Shown here one piece after another: positions 8,648 through 16,769 of a stretch of 47,719 bases of DNA (positions are counted from its first letter, which is position 1; every line of letters begins with the position of its first letter). This DNA comes from Anabaena sp. UHCC 0204 (lineage in GTDB: Bacteria > Cyanobacteriota > Cyanobacteriia > Cyanobacteriales > Nostocaceae). The stretch covers positions 210,201 to 257,919 of the forward strand of contig NZ_VIKW01000004.1 in assembly GCF_009711975.1 (NCBI RefSeq), given 5' to 3'. The notes beneath the pieces were generated by a model, which was given only the letters and a program-made list of their open reading frames with translations, made no database searches and had not been told where the DNA came from. A program made the position numbers and the translations under genes.

Positions 8648-9553
8648 TTAACCAGAAATTGCAGATTCTTTTTGCAAATCAACAATTAACTGAGTTAAAT
8701 GATCACTACTGGCCTGATAAACATTACCGCAAAAGTCACAAATTGCTTCTGCACCATCATCTTTAACAATCATGTCTTGCAGTTCCGCTTCGCCTAATAT
8801 TTTCAGCGCCCCTAGTACCCGATCAAAAGAGCAGCCACAATGAAAGCGTAACATCTGAGTTTCGGGAAATATGTTCAATCCCATATCTCCTAACAAATCA
8901 TTAAAGATTTCTGTCAGTGTTTTACCAGCTTGGAGTAATGGTGTAAACCCTGATAAAGCCGAAACCCGTGATTCTAATATGGCTACTAGCTCTTCATCTC
9001 TAGCAGCTTTGGGTAACACTTGTATCAATATTCCTCCAGATGCTGTTACTCCCTCTTGTCCCACAAATACACCTAAAACTAAAGCTGAAGGAGTCTGTTC
9101 GGAACTAACCAAGTAGTGAGCAACATCGTCACCTATTTCCCCAGAAACCAGTTCTACCGTACTAGAGTAAGGGTAGCCATAGCCAATATCGCGGACTACA
9201 TAAAGATAGCCTTTACCGACTGCACCCCCAACATCTAATTTACCCAGATCATTGGGTGGCAATTCTACCGATGGATTACCCACATAGCCCCTAACTGTGC
9301 CATCTAAGCCCGCATCTACCAGTATACCACCTAAAAGGCCATCCCCCTTAACTCGAACATTAACCCTAGAACCTACCCGTTTCATACTTGAAGCCATTAA
9401 CAAACCCGCAGTCATAGTTCTTCCTAGTGCTGCTGTAGCCACATAAGAAAGTTTATGGCGTTGTCTAGCTTCTTCTGTTAACCGGGTGGTAATCACACCT
9501 ACTGCTTTAATACCACCATCAGCCGCAGTGGCACGAATTAATTGATCTGCCAT
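8648..9553 (-). CDS. hslO: Hsp33 redox-regulated chaperone
   Basis: 301 aa, full length for Hsp33. The N-terminal substrate-binding domain begins MADQLIRATAADGGIKAVGV; the C-terminal redox switch carries the zinc ligands as C-G-C (HCGCSFDR, about 239-241) and C-D-F-C (about 271-274). In the reduced state the four Cys hold zinc; oxidation forms disulfides, releases zinc and activates holdase activity against unfolding proteins in the cytoplasm. All four Cys are present. The gene stands alone, followed by about 160 bp of non-coding sequence before the next minus-strand gene. Confidence 0.96.
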   Translation of the reverse strand: MADQLIRATAADGGIKAVGVITTRLTEEARQRHKLSYVATAALGRTMTAGLLMASSMKRVGSRVNVRVKGDGLLGGILVDAGLDGTVRGYVGNPSVELPPNDLGKLDVGGAVGKGYLYVVRDIGYGYPYSSTVELVSGEIGDDVAHYLVSSEQTPSALVLGVFVGQEGVTASGGILIQVLPKAARDEELVAILESRVSALSGFTPLLQAGKTLTEIFNDLLGDMGLNIFPETQMLRFHCGCSFDRVLGALKILGEAELQDMIVKDDGAEAICDFCGNVYQASSDHLTQLIVDLQKESAISG

Positions 9554-9630
9554 GAAAAACCTTACAATTCTTTACAAGGTGACTTTTATATTTTAGGTTG
9601 TTTCGTGACTAGGGGAAAAGGGGGCAGTTT

Positions 9631-9787
9631 AATAATTGACAATTGACAATTGACAATTGACAACGGACAACTAACAACAGCCCTTCTAAAGCAGAGATTA
9701 ATACATCTCTTAAATTGACAATTGACAACTGACAACTGACAACTAACAACTGACAATTGACAACTGACAACTAACAACTGACAATTA
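9631..9787. repeat. Interrupted heptameric STRR array
   Basis: Two blocks of 7-bp units (attgaca / actgaca / actaaca variants) at about 9631-9678 and 9714-9787, separated by some 35 bp of unrelated sequence. The second block ends within 3 bp of the start codon at 9790. Open frames through this stretch are only translated repeats. Confidence 0.9.
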
Positions 9788-9789
9788 TC

Positions 9790-10176
9790 ATGCTAGGTAA
9801 ATTTCAGAAAAGCCAAATCCGCATCGAAATTGAAGCATCAGCCGATGCTATTCATGACAGTATTCTTCATCCGGAGCAACTGAAAAAATGGCTGTTGGGA
9901 CAACGTTTCCCCTCAGAAATGCCCACAGAACTGCCACCAGGATTCGAGTTCACCACCTGGACAGGACCTGTATCCATTCATCATCGAGTAGAAATAGTCA
10001 AACCCAACTGTTTACGCTTACTACTTAGTGGAGGTATAGATGGCTTTCACGAATGGTATTGGGGAGAAGGTTGGGTACAATCCCGTTTAGAAGGCATATC
10101 CATCTTACCCTTAAATTTAGGACAAACCCTGAGTTTAGTCAGCTTACGTCAGTTCTTAGCCGCAAGCAAAGGGTAA
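9790..10176 (+). CDS. Small SRPBCC-like (START/polyketide-cyclase fold) hypothetical protein
   Basis: 128 aa. The sequence (RIEIEASADAIHDSILHPEQLKKWL near the N-terminus, then a run of short strands and HHRVEIVKPNCLRLLLSGG) has the start of an SRPBCC-type hydrophobic-ligand fold: a first strand, then the helix-turn in which the H-P-x-x-L-x-x-W pattern is usual. The ligand is unknown. At 128 aa it is somewhat short for the fold, and its last codons GGG-TAA lie inside a perfect 20-bp palindrome, so a repeat may have trimmed the C-terminus. An STRR precedes the start codon and no Shine-Dalgarno sequence is evident. Confidence 0.7.
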   Translation: MLGKFQKSQIRIEIEASADAIHDSILHPEQLKKWLLGQRFPSEMPTELPPGFEFTTWTGPVSIHHRVEIVKPNCLRLLLSGGIDGFHEWYWGEGWVQSRLEGISILPLNLGQTLSLVSLRQFLAASKG

Positions 10177-10190
10177 TTCATGAATTACCC
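10171..10190. repeat. Perfect 20-bp palindrome containing the upstream stop codon
   Basis: gggtaattcatgaattaccc is identical to its own reverse complement. The TAA at 10174-10176 is the stop codon of the preceding gene. It looks like a dispersed cyanobacterial palindromic repeat, not a terminator, because no T-run follows. Confidence 0.75.
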
Positions 10191-10204
10191 CTACCAATTC
10201 CTCC

Positions 10205-10277
10205 TCTCCGTGCCTCTGCGACGGCAGTCACTCATGGGGGAAACCCCCAAGACCGCGCTGCCTCGCCTCTGCGTGAG
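10205..10277. repeat. Dispersed repeat interrupted by a 45-bp nested insertion with an 8-bp duplication
   Basis: The host repeat (ctccgtgcctctgcgtgaga when closed up, related to the repeat at the crtD 3' end) is split by 10221-10265. The octamer cctctgcg flanks the insertion on both sides (10213-10220 and 10266-10273). The insert contains internal palindromes (gggggaaaccccc; ggcag...ctgcc). Confidence 0.75.
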
Positions 10278-10295
10278 AAAAAAATTACATAAAAA

Positions 10296-11195
10296 CTAAA
10301 ACATCCATAAAAGCACTCCCCCCGTCGCTAAAACGCAGACAATACCTGTTAACCCCGCAAGGGGTTTTTTATTTATCCCTGTCACCCATTCAGAAACTTT
10401 ATCTGTGTAGGTAATTAATCCTGCTGTATCTATTGTCGCGATCGCCCATACCCAACCCGCATGAAGTCCCCAAGCTATCCCTAAGTTATTCCCATCAGCT
10501 AATCTGGCTAATACTAATACCATCCCCATCAACCATAGTCCAGGCAGTTGAGGAATAGTTTCTTTTTGTTCCCATACTAAATGTAAGACAGCAAAAATCA
10601 AGCTAGAAGTAATTGCCGCTAACCAAATTGAGTAATTCTGTTCTAACTGAGTTAATAAAAAGCCCCGAAATACAAGTTCTTCTATTCCCCCCACAAACAA
10701 AGCCACCAAGGAAATAGTTAATAAACTAGATGGTATTAACTGGAGATGGGATTTTTCTAAATAGCACCAACCAGCAGCAATTTGACCACAGAATACTATA
10801 GCTAGACTCAAGACTCCCAAGCTAAAACCCAGGAATAAAGAACCCAAAATACTAACTTTCCCTACTAATCCATAATCAGGGAAAGAACCCAATTTCAACC
10901 ATTGAAATCCCCACAGAATTAGGGGAACTAATAAATAAAGAGATAGCAATAAAGGAATTTTTTGCTCTGTTTGTAAAGATTTGTTAATTTGCCATTTAAA
11001 GACAAGAGCTAAAATTGCTACTAATGGCAACCAACAACCTACCCAGACAATAAAAAAAGCCACGACTAAAAATACTGGTGTATTTTTAAGATACTCCAGC
11101 AAAGTATTGGCCGATGGCTCTAAAAATGAGAGTGAAATAGACATAAGAAACATGACTAACTTCCCACAAAAATAGATTGCTTGATTAATAATCAA
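10296..11195 (-). CDS. CPBP family intramembrane glutamic endopeptidase (CAAX protease/bacteriocin-processing type)
   Basis: 299 aa with about eight hydrophobic segments. The family motifs are present in order: E172-E173-x-x-x-R177 (IEELVFRG), a second helix with F201-x-x-x-H205 (FAVLHLV) and a third with H245 (GIAWGLHAGW). These residues form the intramembrane glutamic-protease site related to eukaryotic Rce1. Substrates of bacterial members are mostly unknown. The first 20-30 residues may be untranslated, since further Met codons occur at residues 15 and 18. The gene converges with the SRPBCC-like gene across the nested repeat. Confidence 0.9.
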   Translation of the reverse strand: MIINQAIYFCGKLVMFLMSISLSFLEPSANTLLEYLKNTPVFLVVAFFIVWVGCWLPLVAILALVFKWQINKSLQTEQKIPLLLSLYLLVPLILWGFQWLKLGSFPDYGLVGKVSILGSLFLGFSLGVLSLAIVFCGQIAAGWCYLEKSHLQLIPSSLLTISLVALFVGGIEELVFRGFLLTQLEQNYSIWLAAITSSLIFAVLHLVWEQKETIPQLPGLWLMGMVLVLARLADGNNLGIAWGLHAGWVWAIATIDTAGLITYTDKVSEWVTGINKKPLAGLTGIVCVLATGGVLLWMF

Positions 11196-11327
11196 GACTC
11201 TACTAGAATTTGTGACTTATGGAAGCAGCCAAATCGTTTTTTATGTCTTTATTTCACCTTAATTCTTTAACTACTGCTATTAGTTAGCCGTAGCTTTAGG
11301 GATAAATTACTCAGATCAGTGAAAAAT

Positions 11328-11753
11328 TTATTCTTCTGCGTCTGATTCATCAGCTTCATTATCTGACGGAGTTAATTGTTTGTCACTTTCACCAAGCTGA
11401 ATCAAGTGAATATGTTTGTAACCTAGTCTAATTTCAAATTCATCACCAGGCTTTAAGCCCATAGCTTTAGTGTAAGTTGCACCAATCACGATTTGACCGT
11501 TCTGATGTACACTTACCCGATATGTCGGTTCGCGTCCACGTCCATCTTTGGGTGCTTCTGGGCTGAGAGGAATGCCTCTTGCTGACAATAAAGCATCATA
11601 AAAATCTGTGAGATTAACCCGAACCTGGCTATTTTTAGTAACGGTGTAATAACCACATTGCTTTGCTCTTTCCCGACGTGGTAAAGTCGAAAGTTCTTTA
11701 ACTTTCGCCAGCAGTGCTTTTCCTGTTAATGGGGCAGTTGCAGTTTCAGTCAT
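11328..11753 (-). CDS. Cyanobacterial AbrB-family transcription regulator (cyAbrB)
   Basis: 141 aa. The hallmark cyAbrB core is present: an N-terminal helical part (PLTGKALLAKVKEL, RRERAKQCGYYTVTKN), a linker (KDGRGREPTYRVSVHQNG) and the AbrB-like swapped-hairpin DNA-binding domain in the C-terminal half (QIVIGATYTKAMGLKPGDEFEIRLG). The acidic tail (SDNEADESDAEE) is unstructured. In cyanobacteria cyAbrB1 (CalA in Anabaena) and cyAbrB2 control carbon/nitrogen metabolism, hydrogenase and heterocyst genes. I lean toward cyAbrB1/CalA but cannot exclude the paralogue, so no symbol is given. A long non-coding region lies upstream, consistent with a regulated promoter. Confidence 0.93.
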   Translation of the reverse strand: MTETATAPLTGKALLAKVKELSTLPRRERAKQCGYYTVTKNSQVRVNLTDFYDALLSARGIPLSPEAPKDGRGREPTYRVSVHQNGQIVIGATYTKAMGLKPGDEFEIRLGYKHIHLIQLGESDKQLTPSDNEADESDAEE

Positions 11754-12462
11754 TATGCTCTAATTTTCCTTAATCTCTTCAAACTGATCAATAATGTCGT
11801 TGTCCTCTGATTCCAGCATGGAGCAATAAGCGCCACTAGACCTCAGACACTGACAGACGTAAGGGTGTTGGGTGAATTCCTGCTGAAATGAAAGCAACAA
11901 GGGACTCTATCATAGTTGTCTATAATAGGGTTTTAAGTCATAGTTGCCACAAACATTAATTTCAGTGATTTTACTGCGTTTTTAACCATCATTGGCCATC
12001 AGAAATTAAATTATTTTCTCTTTGGTCTACTGAGTGCGGTGTAACTTCAAGCCACCGTTACAAATCAGGTTAGTTCTACTCCAAAAAAGTTAAGACAGCC
12101 CGGTATTGGGGTTTCTCCAAATAGAGGAACTGCCGCGTAGAGTCAATAAAATACAGGTTTTTCACATTCAATGCTAATCTTTCTTGCCGTTGATTTTTAG
12201 ACTAATGCCTAATCCTCATCTTTAGCTAAAGATAGCATAGTATTTGTATGTGGTCTAACGGACATACACCCTTTTATTCTGCCAGTAGAGACATGAATTT
12301 TCTAGTCTCTACATTACGAAAAAACCGAGAAGTATTAGCCGTGCTTATGCGGTTATTGTTCCTGATTTTGTTACTTCGTAATTTTCTATTAAATACTAGC
12401 ATGAAATAATAATAGCAAAATATTTTTTGAATTTAAAATTCAAATTCCCAATAAATTTTGAT
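11754..12462. other. Long non-coding region upstream of cyAbrB
   Basis: About 700 bp without a convincing gene. It holds the minus-strand leader of cyAbrB (a TATTAT-like -10 around 11930 read leftwards is possible but weak) and a gtagagac palindrome at 12285-12312. A 38-codon plus-strand ORF beginning at 12292 starts inside that palindrome and is probably chance. Confidence 0.6.
12285..12312. repeat. gtagagac-type palindrome
   Basis: Arms gtagagac (12285-12292) and gtctctac (12305-12312) around a 12-nt centre. Same family as the palindromes at 22367, 25689 and 28029. Confidence 0.7.
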
Positions 12463-12714
12463 CTAAATCCCTGGAGTTGAGGATGTAAAAAGCAGTGGAG
12501 ATTTTCCTGGGGCTAGATGCTGTGATAAGGATGATGTCAAGACTTTTATAAAAGTTAATCTAATTCGGGCTAGTTTTCTGGGAATGAGTGGGTTAAATTC
12601 TAGAATTTTTATGGCTTCACCACCTAAGCTATCAATGACTAGAGACAAAAAGCGGGGTAGAAAATCTCTATTGTTTATCACCATCAAATCCAAAGCGGCC
12701 ATTAGATTATGCAC
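12463..12714 (-). CDS. Doubtful 83-codon ORF, unknown
   Basis: GTG start, 83 residues, no recognisable domain. The sequence (MHNLMAALDLMVINNRDF...) is hydrophobic-amphipathic with no clear signal peptide, and there is no good Shine-Dalgarno sequence. It may be a remnant of a longer gene or chance. It is listed because it fills an otherwise empty stretch. Confidence 0.2.
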   Translation of the reverse strand: MHNLMAALDLMVINNRDFLPRFLSLVIDSLGGEAIKILEFNPLIPRKLARIRLTFIKVLTSSLSQHLAPGKSPLLFTSSTPGI

Positions 12715-12796
12715 GTCTGTCTAGGGGAAGAATAAATTTACCACATCTATCATCTGTTTGATAGCTACTAGCAGAGATGTTCACTAGCTTTAACAC

Positions 12797-12825
12797 TTCT
12801 ACATATTTGAAGATGTAGAATTTTT
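12797..12825 (+). terminator. Rho-independent-type terminator without an upstream gene
   Basis: Stem ttctacat / atgtagaa (8 bp, 12797-12804 with 12813-12820), 8-nt loop, then T5. No plus-strand gene ends upstream, so it could end a small RNA (another short hairpin, ctatca/tgatag, lies about 50 bp upstream) or simply be a chance hairpin. Confidence 0.45.
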
Positions 12826-13007
12826 CTATCTAGGGCTTGACGAAAGAAGTCTTAAGTGTCAAGGATGAAGGGTAAAGGCTGAAGGATGCTGGAGACTCAA
12901 GGATAAAAGAAAACTTATTTTTATACCTTACGCTTCCAACTTCATCTTTCCCTATCCTCATAATTTTTGAGGAAGGTGAGTCAATTTCAAGACTGGGATT
13001 GGTAATA

Positions 13008-14003
13008 ATGGAAGTTATTTTTAAGATTACTCGACAACAACAAAATTCTTACCCTGTTTTAAAATCCTACCTTTTGCAGGTAGAACCAGGTAATACTATC
13101 TTGGATTGTCTTAATCAGATTAAGTGGGAGCAAGATGGAACTTTAGCATTTCGCAAAAATTGCCGCAATACAATTTGTGGTAGCTGTGCGATGAGGATTA
13201 ATGGCCGTTCTGCTTTGGCTTGTAAGGAAAATGTGGGTAGTGAACTGGCCAGACTAGAAAAAATCTCATCATCTCTAAATCAGTCTCAGACTATTCCAGA
13301 AATCACAGTCGCACCTTTAGGGAACATGACTGTAATTAAAGATTTGGTTGTAGATATGAGTAGTTTTTGGAATAATTTGGAGACAGTTGCCCCTTATGTG
13401 AGTACAGCAGGTAGACAAGTTCCCGAAAGAGAGTTTTTACAAACGCCACAAGAGCGATCGCTCCTTGATCAAACTGGCAATTGTATTATGTGTGGGGCTT
13501 GTTATTCTGAATGTAATGCTCTGGAAGTTAATCCTGAGTTTGTGGGTCCCCATGCTCTGGCTAAAGCATATCGCATGGTAACAGATTCTCGTGATAATAA
13601 CACAGAAGAACGATTAGAAAACTATAGTCAAGGAACTCAAGGCGTTTGGGGTTGTACTCGTTGTCTTTACTGTGATTCGGTTTGTCCCATGGAAGTTGCC
13701 CCATTAGAGCAAATTACCAAAATTAAACAGGAAATTCTCGAACGTAAAGAGAAGAGTGACAGTCGGGCAATTCGCCACCGCAAAGTTTTAGTAGACTTAG
13801 TAAAACAAGGTGGTTGGATTGATGAACGCCAATTTGGTATTCAGGTAGTTGGTAATTACTTCCGCGATCTTCAAGGATTACTTAGTCTTGCACCTTTGGG
13901 TTTAAGAATGCTGGCGCGAGGTAAATTTCCCCTTTCCTTTGAACCCTCTCAAGGAACTCAACAAGTGCGATCGCTCATCGAATCTGTACAAAAGAGTGAT
14001 TAG
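13008..14003 (+). CDS. sdhB: Succinate dehydrogenase/fumarate reductase iron-sulfur subunit
   Basis: 331 aa from the ATG at 13008; an in-frame TTG nine bases earlier is less likely. The N-terminal ferredoxin domain binds [2Fe-2S] through C52, C57, C60 and C72 (CRNTICGSC...AC). The C-terminal helical domain has two clusters, C159-x-x-C162-x-x-C165-x3-C169 and C216-x-x-C219-x-x-C222-x3-C226, for [4Fe-4S] and [3Fe-4S]. It passes electrons from the flavoprotein to quinone in the thylakoid respiratory chain. Cyanobacterial sdhA and sdhB are usually unlinked, and no sdhA is seen here. At 331 aa it is longer than the proteobacterial subunit, with a C-terminal extension. An STRR begins directly at the stop codon. 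Confidence 0.92.
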   Translation: MEVIFKITRQQQNSYPVLKSYLLQVEPGNTILDCLNQIKWEQDGTLAFRKNCRNTICGSCAMRINGRSALACKENVGSELARLEKISSSLNQSQTIPEITVAPLGNMTVIKDLVVDMSSFWNNLETVAPYVSTAGRQVPEREFLQTPQERSLLDQTGNCIMCGACYSECNALEVNPEFVGPHALAKAYRMVTDSRDNNTEERLENYSQGTQGVWGCTRCLYCDSVCPMEVAPLEQITKIKQEILERKEKSDSRAIRHRKVLVDLVKQGGWIDERQFGIQVVGNYFRDLQGLLSLAPLGLRMLARGKFPLSFEPSQGTQQVRSLIESVQKSD

Positions 14004-14052
14004 TCAGTTGTCAGTTGTCAGTGGTCAGTGGTCAGTGGTCAGTGGTCAGTTG
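14004..14052. repeat. Heptameric STRR abutting the sdhB stop
   Basis: Seven units of tcagttg/tcagtgg starting at the first base after the TAG stop codon (14001-14003). Confidence 0.9.
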
Positions 14053-14092
14053 TAAAAGAATATTTCTTTTCTCTGCACCCCTGCACCCCTGA

Positions 14093-14617
14093 CTAACTGG
14101 GATCTTGAGGAATATTCAATTTTTGCCCAAACCGATCATAAACCAAAACATCCCATTGTCCATTATTACTATACTCAAAGGCAATTCTACTACCATCAGC
14201 ACTAATTGTCGGATTGCGAACTTCTCCTTGCAGATTACCAGTTAAATTCCGTGATTGGCGCACATCTCTATCATAAAAAATAATATTGGCTCGACCTTCA
14301 CGACTAGCTGTAAAGACAATAAATTTACCATTTTCAGAAGCCGCAGGATGAGAAGCAATCATATCGAAGGAATTTAAACCAGGTAAATCTACCAAATTCC
14401 GAGTTACCGTATCAAACATATATACATCTTGACTACCCCTCCGATCAGTAGTAAACACAAGATATCTCCCAGAAATTTGGGGGTTTAATTCCGACGCAAA
14501 ACTGTTGAGACTCCTTCCACCTGGATCAAAAGGGTAACTTAGTAAACGCGGATAACCAAAACACCCAGTTAAGAGAATTGAGCATAGAAATAAAATAATT
14601 GAGAATTTATAATTCAT
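14093..14617 (-). CDS. TolB-like beta-propeller lipoprotein with three PD40 blades
   Basis: 174 aa. The signal peptide ends in a lipobox, LLTGC (Cys19), so it should be a lipoprotein. Three WD40-like (PD40/TolB) blades follow: about 44-70 (SGRYLVFTTDRRGSQDVYMFD), 88-117 (ENGKFIVFTASREG...IIFYD) and 135-162 (ADGSRIAFEYSNNGQWDVLVYD). TolB itself has six such blades; three are too few to close a propeller alone. The adjacent upstream gene is a clear paralogue, also with three blades. The function is unknown; a role in the periplasm as a protein-binding scaffold is inferred. Confidence 0.85.
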   Translation of the reverse strand: MNYKFSIILFLCSILLTGCFGYPRLLSYPFDPGGRSLNSFASELNPQISGRYLVFTTDRRGSQDVYMFDTVTRNLVDLPGLNSFDMIASHPAASENGKFIVFTASREGRANIIFYDRDVRQSRNLTGNLQGEVRNPTISADGSRIAFEYSNNGQWDVLVYDRFGQKLNIPQDPS

Positions 14618-14653
14618 TTAGAAAAGAGGCAACAGGCAAAAATAGAAGTTTTT

Positions 14654-14690
14654 TTAATTGTCAATTGTCAATTGTCAATTGTCAATTTTT
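14654..14690. repeat. Heptameric STRR overlapping a lipoprotein gene stop
   Basis: Units of attgtca; the TGA stop and the Ile-Asp-Asn codons of the gene at 14675-15262 lie in the repeat. Confidence 0.85.
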
Positions 14691-15262
14691 ACCGTTACAC
14701 CATTAGGAATATCTAACTCAATAGTTGGTCCGCGATCTAAAACTTCAATATCCCATTGTCCGCGACTAGAGGATTCAAAGACAACATAACGCCCGTCAGG
14801 ACTGATACTAGGATTTCTCACCCAAGCACGATAGCTAGGAGTAAGGATTTGTGATCTTTGCGAAGCGCGATCGTATAGTGCAACCACAGGTCTACCTTGA
14901 TCACTGGTAATATAACAAATATAGCGACCTGTATAACTGAGACTAGGACTTTCCGCGATCGCTGATTGTCGGTTTAAACCTGGTGTAGAAATAAAACTTT
15001 GACTTTCTAAATCGTATACCAACAACTGCTGATGACGAGAACGATTAGATATAAACGCCAAAAAACGTCCATTTCCACTTAATGCAGGTTGTTCTTCAGC
15101 ATATCGGCTGTTCAGAGAAGTTACTCCCGTCGGGATATTATCAGCCGCACAAGATATCAGCAAACTTGTCAAACCAAAAATTAGGCTCCAATAAATTGAT
15201 TTTTGGAGCCAAAAACTAGGTGTAAATGTTTTCACATCACTCTTTTCCGTCGCCCACCCCAA
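14675..15262 (-). CDS. TolB-like beta-propeller lipoprotein with three PD40 blades (paralogue of the next gene)
   Basis: 195 aa. An N-terminal membrane segment ends in the lipobox LLISC (near residue 38); the true start may be one of the later codons, since 20 residues precede the hydrophobic stretch. Three PD40 blades follow (SGNGRFLAFISNRS, YTGRYICYITSDQG, SPDGRYVVFESSSRGQWDIEVLD). Blade spacing and motifs (PGLN, VRNPxIS, GQWD) match the neighbouring 174-aa protein, so the pair arose by tandem duplication. The last residues (KIDN) and the stop codon come from an STRR. The start lies close to the end of ycf66, 6 bp away, suggesting one transcript. Confidence 0.83.
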   Translation of the reverse strand: MGWATEKSDVKTFTPSFWLQKSIYWSLIFGLTSLLISCAADNIPTGVTSLNSRYAEEQPALSGNGRFLAFISNRSRHQQLLVYDLESQSFISTPGLNRQSAIAESPSLSYTGRYICYITSDQGRPVVALYDRASQRSQILTPSYRAWVRNPSISPDGRYVVFESSSRGQWDIEVLDRGPTIELDIPNGVTVKIDN

Positions 15263-15268
15263 AAAGTT

Positions 15269-16204
15269 CTAAATGTCGTCATCAAAATCGGTATTATCTG
15301 GCTCGTTATTTGACTTATTAATGGGATTATAAGGTACATAGTCAGTTGGTATCGCCTCATCATCATCCTGTCTTCTAGGAGGCGCTGAATCTCTAGGTGG
15401 ACGACGCTTTCGCGGTCTAGGAGTAGGAGCAACATCATCCTCACGGCTGACATCACGGTTTCCCGTTGACTGAGGTCTACTATTACCGCTATTACTACGA
15501 CGTGATGGTTTTCTTACTTGTTCTTGAGAACTTTCCCAATCATCAACTTCTCTGGACGCAGAACCCCAATTTTCATCATCTACATCACTCCCATTTGGGC
15601 GACCGACTGAACGCCCAGAATTAGGACGACGCTTTCTTTCTGATGTATCTGGTTTTTCCCTAGTCCGTGCGTTTGGTGAACTGCGTGGTGGTTGGGCTTC
15701 ATAATAATCATCACGGGGAGAACGTTCATCTCGACTACCGCGAATTCTTGGACGTGGAGGGGCTTCCTCTTCTTCATAAGGTAGCGGTTCTAAATCTGCA
15801 TCCATCTCCGCTTGATAATTGCGTCGATCAGAATAAGAGTATTTTCTACTTACCTCTCGCTCATCATCCACAATAGGAGTATTCCGTTTCGCTTGTTGAG
15901 TCGCAATACTCCGTAGACGAATACTTTCAACAGCAAAAAATACTGTAGAACCTACCAATAATAACTGACCAAATTGCAAAATGGGGTCAAGCCGCCATCC
16001 TTGGAAAACAAGAATAAAGCCGCACAATAACCCAACCGCTGCAAAAAATATGTCTTGATCTCTTGAAAGTTCTGGACGGACAGAACGCAGAAAATACAAT
16101 GCTGCTCCAGCTACAGCCAGGAAAATTCCGAGAATACTGGCTGAGTTCGCTCCAAAATTTACCTGAGCTAAAACACTGGCTGAATTCAGCCCAAAATTAA
16201 TCAT
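15269..16204 (-). CDS. ycf66: Ycf66 family protein
   Basis: 311 aa. The N-terminal 110 residues carry three hydrophobic segments (ILGIFLAVAGAALYFL at 24-39, a second at about 52-68 and a third at about 77-92) with the SVRPELSRDQDIFFAAVG linker that characterises Ycf66, a conserved cyanobacterial and plastid membrane protein of unknown function. The C-terminal 200 residues are a low-complexity Arg/Asp/Glu/Pro-rich tail, probably disordered and cytoplasmic. psbX lies upstream on the same strand, an arrangement common in cyanobacteria, and the lipoprotein genes follow. Confidence 0.92.
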   Translation of the reverse strand: MINFGLNSASVLAQVNFGANSASILGIFLAVAGAALYFLRSVRPELSRDQDIFFAAVGLLCGFILVFQGWRLDPILQFGQLLLVGSTVFFAVESIRLRSIATQQAKRNTPIVDDEREVSRKYSYSDRRNYQAEMDADLEPLPYEEEEAPPRPRIRGSRDERSPRDDYYEAQPPRSSPNARTREKPDTSERKRRPNSGRSVGRPNGSDVDDENWGSASREVDDWESSQEQVRKPSRRSNSGNSRPQSTGNRDVSREDDVAPTPRPRKRRPPRDSAPPRRQDDDEAIPTDYVPYNPINKSNNEPDNTDFDDDI

Positions 16205-16396
16205 GAGTGTTTTCCTAATATCAAATCTATGTTAGCGAGTTACATTTACTATCACTACTTTAACTAGTCACAATATTATTGAAGAAGAATCAGGGAGTTC
16301 AGAACTATAGCTTACACTATGGTGCATTGTCAGAAGAAAGCTCAGAACTCCTCCCCAATCCCCAGTCCCTAGTCCCCAATCCCCAATCCCTAAAAA

Positions 16397-16516
16397 TTAA
16401 AAACGCTGGATTTTATCTTTTTGGCTAATGAAAATTAGACCAATAGTAGCTGGGATTACCACAATCGCAGTACCCCAAACCAGACTCCAAAGAAAATTTG
16501 CTAAAGAGGGTGTCAT
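16397..16516 (-). CDS. psbX: Photosystem II protein PsbX
   Basis: 39 aa, read directly from the minus strand. It starts MTPSLANFLWSLVWGTAIVV and ends ISQKDKIQRF before TAA. One membrane helix (about 11-31) is followed by a short basic tail, as in PsbX, the small photosystem II subunit near cytochrome b559 and the QB site. Length and sequence match the family closely. It lies 190 bp upstream of ycf66 on the same strand, the usual neighbour. Confidence 0.95.
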   Translation of the reverse strand: MTPSLANFLWSLVWGTAIVVIPATIGLIFISQKDKIQRF

Positions 16517-16769
16517 AGTTCTCAACCTTTTTTTACACAGTTCATTCTTATTTTAATCTTGTATCACTTTCTTGGAAAGTAGACCAGGATTATATATCTA
16601 ACTTGGTATCTACTTGATTTTTGCTCTCAAGTCAATAACTTTGTTTTTCTATTCTCACAACAAAATGACACCATTTGGTTAAAATTGAAGAAAGAATACG
16701 TTACAAAGCTTAAAGTTTTTCAACTTGCGCTCAAGTTTTGGATTTTCTCACAGATAGTAGCTAAACAAA

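Noticed and set aside
8545-8766. 73-codon plus-strand ORF at the hslO 3' end
   Set aside because: More than half lies antisense to hslO and it has no Shine-Dalgarno sequence or recognisable domain.
9586-9777. 63-codon minus-strand ORF (VVSCQLSVVSCQ-type)
   Set aside because: It is a translation of the heptameric STRR; 21-bp periodicity gives a false repeat protein.
10053-10292. 79-codon ORF overlapping the SRPBCC-like gene
   Set aside because: Half is out-of-frame overlap, half is the nested repeat.
12292-12408. 38-codon plus-strand ORF with a hydrophobic middle
   Set aside because: The start codon lies inside a dispersed palindrome, no Shine-Dalgarno sequence is present, and I recognise no small photosynthesis protein in it.
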